Origin: JASGCK01 sp031430035
Lineage (GTDB): Bacteria > Pseudomonadota > Gammaproteobacteria > Burkholderiales > Burkholderiaceae_C
Length of the DNA stretch: 8,907 nt
Reading direction: 5' to 3'
Assembly (NCBI GenBank): GCA_031430035.1
Contig: JANPAS010000210.1
Coordinates: forward strand, 1 to 8,907
A program made the position numbers and the translations under genes. This document shows positions 6,446-8,907 of this stretch, one piece after another. The notes below the pieces were generated by a model. The model did no database searches, had not been told where the DNA came from, and saw only the letters and a program-made list of their open reading frames with translations. The first letter of the stretch is position 1. Each line of letters begins with the position of its first letter.

Positions 6446-7644
6446 GTCATTTATCGCAGCCTCGATTTTTCGCTCTCATCCCCTGCGCAGGTGCAGGCTT
6501 GCGTGCGGGCGGCAGTGTTCTTAGTCTGCCCAAGCAATACCAAGCCATCGCAGGCAAGCCAATGGTGCTGCACACGCTGGATGCTTTTTCAAAAGTCGAA
6601 CGCATTGCCAAAACGGTCGTCGTGATCTCACCAGATGATGTAACGTTCGCGCAACTTGGCGCCGATGCAGACATCCTCCCATGCGGTGGTGCAACCCGCG
6701 CCGATACGGTAAAAAATGGCCTGCAAGCCTTACTGGATAAGGGCTGCAGCAGTACCGATTGGGTGCTGGTGCACGATGCAGCGCGGTGTCTCATCACGCC
6801 CGAGCAGATCAATCACTTGATCGACGAATGCCAGCATGACGCAGTGGGTGGCCTTTTGGCTTGCCCAGTGGCAGATACGCTGAAATCCTCTATTGAGGGT
6901 AGGGTGGATGACACAGTAGATCGAGCAGGAAAATGGGCAGCGCAAACACCGCAAATGTTTCGTATAGGTAGCCTGAAGGCCGCACTGGATAAGGCTTCCA
7001 AGGCAGGCATCTTAGTCACCGATGAATCTAGTGCCCTAGAGAGCATCGGCCTTGCGCCAAAGCTGGTGAAGACTTCCAGCCAAAACTTCAAAGTGACATA
7101 TCCCGAAGACTTCGCCTTGGCAGAGGCGATTTTGTTAGCTAGAGGAAAAACAAACATGAGTCATTTCCCAACATTCAGAATTGGAGAAGGCTGGGACACA
7201 CACAAACTAGTCGAAGGCAGACCGCTCGTTCTGGGTGGCATCACGATTCCGTTTAGCAAAGGCCTACTCGGGCACTCCGACGCAGACGCGCTGTGTCACG
7301 CCATTACCGATGCGCTTTTGGGCGCAGCGGCACTGGGCGACATTGGCAAACACTTTCCCGATACCGACCCGCGCTACAAGGGCGCGGACTCCATTGAGTT
7401 ACTCAAACACACAGCAGCACTGGTGCGAGAGAGTGGCTGGCAAATTGGCAACGTGGACAGCACCGTCATTGCGCAAGCGCCAAAGCTCGCGCCCTTCATC
7501 GACACCATGCGGAAAAATCTAAGCGAAGCGCTGGGGGTTGATGTAACCCAAGTCAACGTCAAAGCCAAGACCGCCGAGAAGATGGGGCCTGTGGGCGAGG
7601 GGCTGGCAATGGAAGCTCGGGCGGTTGCGATGCTTTTGCGATAA
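6442..7644 (+). CDS. ispDF: Fused IspD-IspF, MEP-pathway cytidylyltransferase / cyclodiphosphate synthase
   Basis: A single 400-residue frame joins two enzymes of the MEP isoprenoid pathway. Residues 1 to about 236 are IspD (MEP plus CTP to CDP-ME): PCAGAGLRAGG (14-24), LPKQY (29-33), GGATRADTVKNGL (82-94), VHDAARCLI (110-118), CPVADTLK (141-148), DRAGKWAAQTPQMFR (160-174), VTDESSALE (192-200) and VTYPEDFALAEAIL (218-231). Residues 239-400 are IspF (forms MEcPP): RIGEGWDTHKL with zinc ligands D252 and H254, third ligand H286 in GHSDADALCHAITDALLGAAALGD, and VKAKTAEKMGPVGEG near the end. The D-to-H spacing of 34 matches E. coli IspF. The linker is very short. A Shine-Dalgarno sequence and ATG at 7156 could also make IspF alone. 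The ispD ATG has no Shine-Dalgarno sequence and overlaps the vapC stop, suggesting coupling. An upstream in-frame start at 6316 falls inside vapC and is rejected. Confidence 0.95.
   Translation: MSHLSQPRFFALIPCAGAGLRAGGSVLSLPKQYQAIAGKPMVLHTLDAFSKVERIAKTVVVISPDDVTFAQLGADADILPCGGATRADTVKNGLQALLDKGCSSTDWVLVHDAARCLITPEQINHLIDECQHDAVGGLLACPVADTLKSSIEGRVDDTVDRAGKWAAQTPQMFRIGSLKAALDKASKAGILVTDESSALESIGLAPKLVKTSSQNFKVTYPEDFALAEAILLARGKTNMSHFPTFRIGEGWDTHKLVEGRPLVLGGITIPFSKGLLGHSDADALCHAITDALLGAAALGDIGKHFPDTDPRYKGADSIELLKHTAALVRESGWQIGNVDSTVIAQAPKLAPFIDTMRKNLSEALGVDVTQVNVKAKTAEKMGPVGEGLAMEARAVAMLLR
7141..7158 (+). promoter_or_regulatory. Internal ribosome binding site and start codon for stand-alone IspF
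   Basis: AGAGGA (7141-7146) lies 9 nt before ATG (7156-7158), in frame at the exact start of the IspF domain (MSHFPTF). This is the arrangement expected for a separate ispF gene. Here the upstream ispD frame has no stop and reads through it. Whether it is still used is unknown. Confidence 0.6.
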
Positions 7645-7670
7645 ATCGGAAGTACTTTAAAAAAACTCGC

Positions 7671-7689
7671 TAGAATATCGAACGATCGT
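7671..7689 (+). promoter_or_regulatory. Candidate -10 element and palindromic operator ahead of the fadB-like gene
   Basis: TAGAAT (7671-7676) resembles a -10 box, although no good -35 is seen. Six bases later is the perfect 8-bp palindrome ACGATCGT (7682-7689), in the context GAACGATCGTGC, placed where the transcription start would fall. TetR-family regulators of fatty-acid oxidation in betaproteobacteria bind palindromes of roughly this AACG...CGTT type, so repressor binding is plausible. This is inferred from memory of the motif. Confidence 0.35.
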
Positions 7690-7736
7690 GCTTTTTTATA
7701 AATCTCGTCACCAAATTTTTGTTTGTAACTTTGAAT

Positions 7737-7742
7737 AAGGAA
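7737..7742 (+). promoter_or_regulatory. Ribosome binding site of the fadB-like gene
   Basis: AAGGAA lies 5 nt before the ATG at 7748, and supports that start. Confidence 0.65.
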
Positions 7743-7747
7743 TTTTT

Positions 7748-8907
7748 ATGACTGCTCAATATCAAGTGATTGGCGACGTTGCTGTCGTGACTCTTGCTAA
7801 CCCTCCTATGAACGGTCTGTCGCACGCCACGCGGCTTGGCATTGCTGACGGTGTGCACAAGGCAAACGCCGATGCGGCTGTGAAATCCATTGTGGTCACG
7901 GGCGCTGGCAAAGCGTTTTGTAGCGGCGCGGACATTACCGAGTTCGGTTCGGACAAGTCGATTCAAGAACCAAATTTACTCTCTTTGATTTTGCTGCTTG
8001 AGAACTCAGCCAAGCCCACCATCGCCGCTGTTCACAGCATTTGCATGGGTGGCGGTTTGGAGTTGGCGCTTGGTTGCCACTACCGCATTGCTGCGCCTGG
8101 CGCACTGGTCGCTCTGCCTGAAGTCAAGCTAGGCTTGATTCCTGGCGCAGGCGGTACGCAGCGTCTGCCGCGCGTTTTGGGTGTAGAAACTGCTCTCAAC
8201 ATGATTGTGAGCGGCGAGCCCGTAAAGAGTGAGTTATTGGCTTCGATGCCAGGACAAAAATTATTCGACAAGATGGCTGCATCGCCAGAGTCGCTAGCCG
8301 CTGAGGCTTTGGCCTATGCCCAAGAGATTGCGGCAAAGCACGCTGATGGCTCTGCTTTGCCAAAAGTGCGTGATTTAAAAGTATCGCACCCGAACGCACA
8401 GGCTTACTTTCAGTTTGCCCGCAACATGGTGGCAGGCATGGCGAAAAATTACCCAGCGCCTGTCAAGTGCGTGGACGCAGTGCAAAACGCACTCACCATG
8501 AAGTTTGACGACGGCATGGTGGCTGAGCGTGATATTTTTATCAATCTGATGTGGACACCTGAGTGCCGCTCACTACGCCATCTGTTTGTGGCTGAGCGTG
8601 CTGCTAGCAAGATTCCTGATGTGCCAAGCGACACACCGCAGCGCGCGATCAAGCAAGTCGCCGTGATTGGCGCAGGCACGATGGGCGGCGGCATCACCAT
8701 GAATTTCTTAAATGCTGGCATTCCTGTCAAGATGCTAGAGATGAAGCAAGAAGCACTGGAAAAGGGCATTGGCATCATTCGCAAAAACTATGACGCGCAA
8801 GTGACCAAGGGCAAACTCAAGCAGGCCAAGCTGGACGAGCGCATGGCGCTGCTCACAACGACGTTGTCTTATGACGATTTGAAAGATGCTGACTTAGTTA
8901 TTGAAGC
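7748..8907 (+). CDS. fadB: Enoyl-CoA hydratase / 3-hydroxyacyl-CoA dehydrogenase, N-terminal part (cut by window edge)
   Basis: A fatty-acid beta-oxidation multifunctional enzyme; 386 residues are visible and full-length members run about 700. The N-terminal crotonase domain (about 1-190) shows the oxyanion-hole segment FCSGADITEFG (57-67). GGGLELALGCHYRIA (101-115) holds the first catalytic Glu (E105), and PEVKLGLIPGAGGTQRLPR (124-142) holds the second (E125). This pair has the spacing known in the peroxisomal multifunctional enzyme. The NAD-binding Rossmann fold begins at KQVAVIGAGTMGGGI (302-316), with DDLKDADLVIEA at the edge. So it can hydrate enoyl-CoA and then oxidise 3-hydroxyacyl-CoA. 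The linker contains VKSELLASMPGQKLFDKM, familiar from Burkholderiales homologues. The fadB symbol reflects domain order; which of several paralogues this is cannot be told. It probably has its own promoter in the 103-bp gap after ispDF. Confidence 0.93.
   Translation, partial: MTAQYQVIGDVAVVTLANPPMNGLSHATRLGIADGVHKANADAAVKSIVVTGAGKAFCSGADITEFGSDKSIQEPNLLSLILLLENSAKPTIAAVHSICMGGGLELALGCHYRIAAPGALVALPEVKLGLIPGAGGTQRLPRVLGVETALNMIVSGEPVKSELLASMPGQKLFDKMAASPESLAAEALAYAQEIAAKHADGSALPKVRDLKVSHPNAQAYFQFARNMVAGMAKNYPAPVKCVDAVQNALTMKFDDGMVAERDIFINLMWTPECRSLRHLFVAERAASKIPDVPSDTPQRAIKQVAVIGAGTMGGGITMNFLNAGIPVKMLEMKQEALEKGIGIIRKNYDAQVTKGKLKQAKLDERMALLTTTLSYDDLKDADLVIE

Noticed and set aside
7682..7696. 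Rho-independent terminator for ispDF (palindrome followed by T6)
   Set aside because: The palindrome ACGATCGT has no loop and cannot form a proper hairpin stem, so an operator reading is preferred.
7670..7966. Open minus-strand frame of 98 codons covering the fadB leader
   Set aside because: It overlaps the crotonase domain start and the promoter region. No domain or ribosome binding site was seen.

Overview
The window looks like a piece of a betaproteobacterial chromosome, most likely Burkholderiales. This rests on protein style (RibF, Mfd, IspD/IspF and the FadB-type protein) and on gene neighbourhoods (ribF-ileS, mfd divergent from ispD-ispF). It is inferred from memory of these families, not from a search. 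Base composition is moderate, and the toxin-antitoxin segment looks more AT-rich than its surroundings. Coding density is very high and no stretch over 300 bases lacks a gene. No rRNA, tRNA, CRISPR array or insertion sequence was seen.

Layout, left to right. Positions 1-563 (minus) hold the N-terminal 187 residues of isoleucyl-tRNA synthetase, cut by the window edge. Upstream of it in the same direction is ribF (592-1542, minus), the FMN/FAD-making enzyme. Divergent from ribF is a small HNH-nuclease-domain gene (1643-2200, plus). Its 3' end overlaps by 26 bp the convergent gene mfd (2175-5648 or 5690, minus), the transcription-repair coupling factor.

A compact plus-strand block starts about 40-80 bp from the mfd start. 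It holds a ribbon-helix-helix antitoxin (5733-5999), a PIN-domain VapC-type toxin (5999-6445) and a fused IspD-IspF enzyme of the MEP isoprenoid pathway (6442-7644). All three are linked by stop/start overlaps of 1 and 4 nt. A near-perfect 26-bp inverted repeat lies immediately upstream of the antitoxin and runs into the possible 5' end of mfd. It is a good candidate for the TA operator.

After a 103-bp gap with a candidate promoter and a small palindrome comes the first 386 residues of a FadB-type enoyl-CoA hydratase/3-hydroxyacyl-CoA dehydrogenase (7748 to the window end, plus).

Most genes are housekeeping: translation, flavin cofactors, DNA repair, isoprenoids and fatty-acid oxidation. The unusual part is the VapBC-like module wedged between mfd and ispDF. 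The toxin gene runs directly into an essential biosynthetic gene by an ATGA overlap, and the operator is shared with, or abuts, a DNA-repair gene. The in-frame IspD-IspF fusion still carries what looks like the ribosome binding site and start codon of a stand-alone ispF.
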